Assembly (NCBI GenBank): GCA_036502005.1
Contig: DASXZH010000088.1
Location: 1-5,418, forward strand
DNA from: DASXZH01 sp036502005
Lineage (GTDB): Bacteria > Armatimonadota > Fimbriimonadia > Fimbriimonadales > Fimbriimonadaceae
Direction of reading: 5' to 3'
Length of the DNA stretch: 5,418 nt
The translations under genes and the position numbers were made by a program. How positions within the stretch are numbered: the first letter of the stretch is position 1; every line of letters begins with the position of its first letter. Of this stretch, positions 5,292 to 5,418 are shown in pieces. The notes beneath the pieces are model-generated. The model did no database searches. It had not been told where the DNA came from and saw only the letters and a list, made by a program, of their open reading frames with translations.

Positions 5292-5418
5292 TAAAATAAG
5301 GTTTAGAGGGCTACTTTCAAAGGTTTGTCGCTCGCGCCTCTCCCGGTTCGCGGACTCACCGACCTCTCCATCCGGGAGAGATTTGTGGCTGCAAAAACGC
5401 CAAGGTTTCCTTATTTTA
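5292..5418. repeat. MITE-like segment bounded by a 10-bp inverted repeat
   Basis: TAAAATAAGG (5292-5301) is exactly inverted as CCTTATTTTA (5409-5418), the last ten bases of the window, so the arms may extend beyond the edge. Between them lies the strong hairpin at 5338-5380. A second inverted pair, GGCGTT (5287-5292) and AACGCC (5396-5401), overlaps the left boundary. No reading frame of note is inside. The arrangement resembles a small non-autonomous element or structured intergenic repeat of at least 127 bp. Confidence 0.4.
5338..5380. repeat. Intergenic hairpin repeat, copy B (9-bp perfect arms)
   Basis: CTCTCCCGG (5338-5346) and CCGGGAGAG (5372-5380) are perfect 9-bp inverted arms around a 25-base loop that itself contains GACCTCTCC, able to form competing pairs. 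The left arm and following TTCGC repeat the edge of copy A (CCCGGTTCGC occurs at 5200-5209 and 5342-5351). No T-run follows on the plus strand, so this is not a typical intrinsic terminator. Confidence 0.6.

Noticed and set aside
5338..5380. Strong hairpin considered as an intrinsic terminator
   Set aside because: The loop is 25 bases and no T-run follows on either strand, so it fits a structured repeat better.
5183..5418. CRISPR array
   Set aside because: The repeated pieces occur only twice, differ in length and sequence, and lack regular spacers.

Overview
This is a chromosomal window from a bacterium that I cannot place with confidence. The protein families (a Gfo/Idh/MocA oxidoreductase, a xylose-isomerase-like TIM barrel, a short type I phosphomannose isomerase, and a class A beta-lactamase-like serine hydrolase) and the frequent GTG/TTG starts with poor Shine-Dalgarno sequences fit an environmental, sugar-degrading bacterium. 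An Armatimonadota/Fimbriimonadia-like or similar lineage is a guess from gene style only. The single tRNA encodes its CCA and resembles a bacterial elongator tRNA-Met.

Layout, left to right. Bases 1-134 are the 3' end of an IS481-like insertion sequence: the last 30 codons of its transposase, then two direct copies of a 20-bp end sequence. Sixteen bases further on, and pointing towards it, lies the 3' end of a tRNA-Met(CAT) gene (151-225, minus strand). Upstream of that tRNA, on the same strand, are a RimJ/RimL-type GNAT acetyltransferase (285-812) and a sugar phosphate isomerase/epimerase (809-1669), which overlap by 4 bp and so form an operon. A Gfo/Idh/MocA dehydrogenase (1711-2694, plus strand) diverges from the epimerase across only 41 bp. 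It converges 23 bp away on a phosphomannose isomerase (2718-3692, minus strand), which is preceded on its own strand by a small three-helix membrane protein (3745-4047). A 142-bp divergent spacer separates that from a secreted beta-lactamase-like protein (4190-5137, plus strand), followed by a probable terminator. The last 230 bases are non-coding and rich in inverted repeats that look like intergenic repeat elements.

The dehydrogenase and the TIM-barrel isomerase share one short divergent control region. Such pairs are common in oxidation and epimerisation routes for polyols, inositols or unusual hexoses. With ManA alongside (mannose-6-P to fructose-6-P), the centre of the window reads as a small sugar-interconversion cluster, but its substrate cannot be read from sequence.

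I did not find a clear undescribed system. The points most worth a second look are the structured repeats at 5183-5418, the beta-lactamase-like protein lacking the canonical general-base motif, the duplicated IS end beside the tRNA, and a possible leaderless GTG start at 1711.
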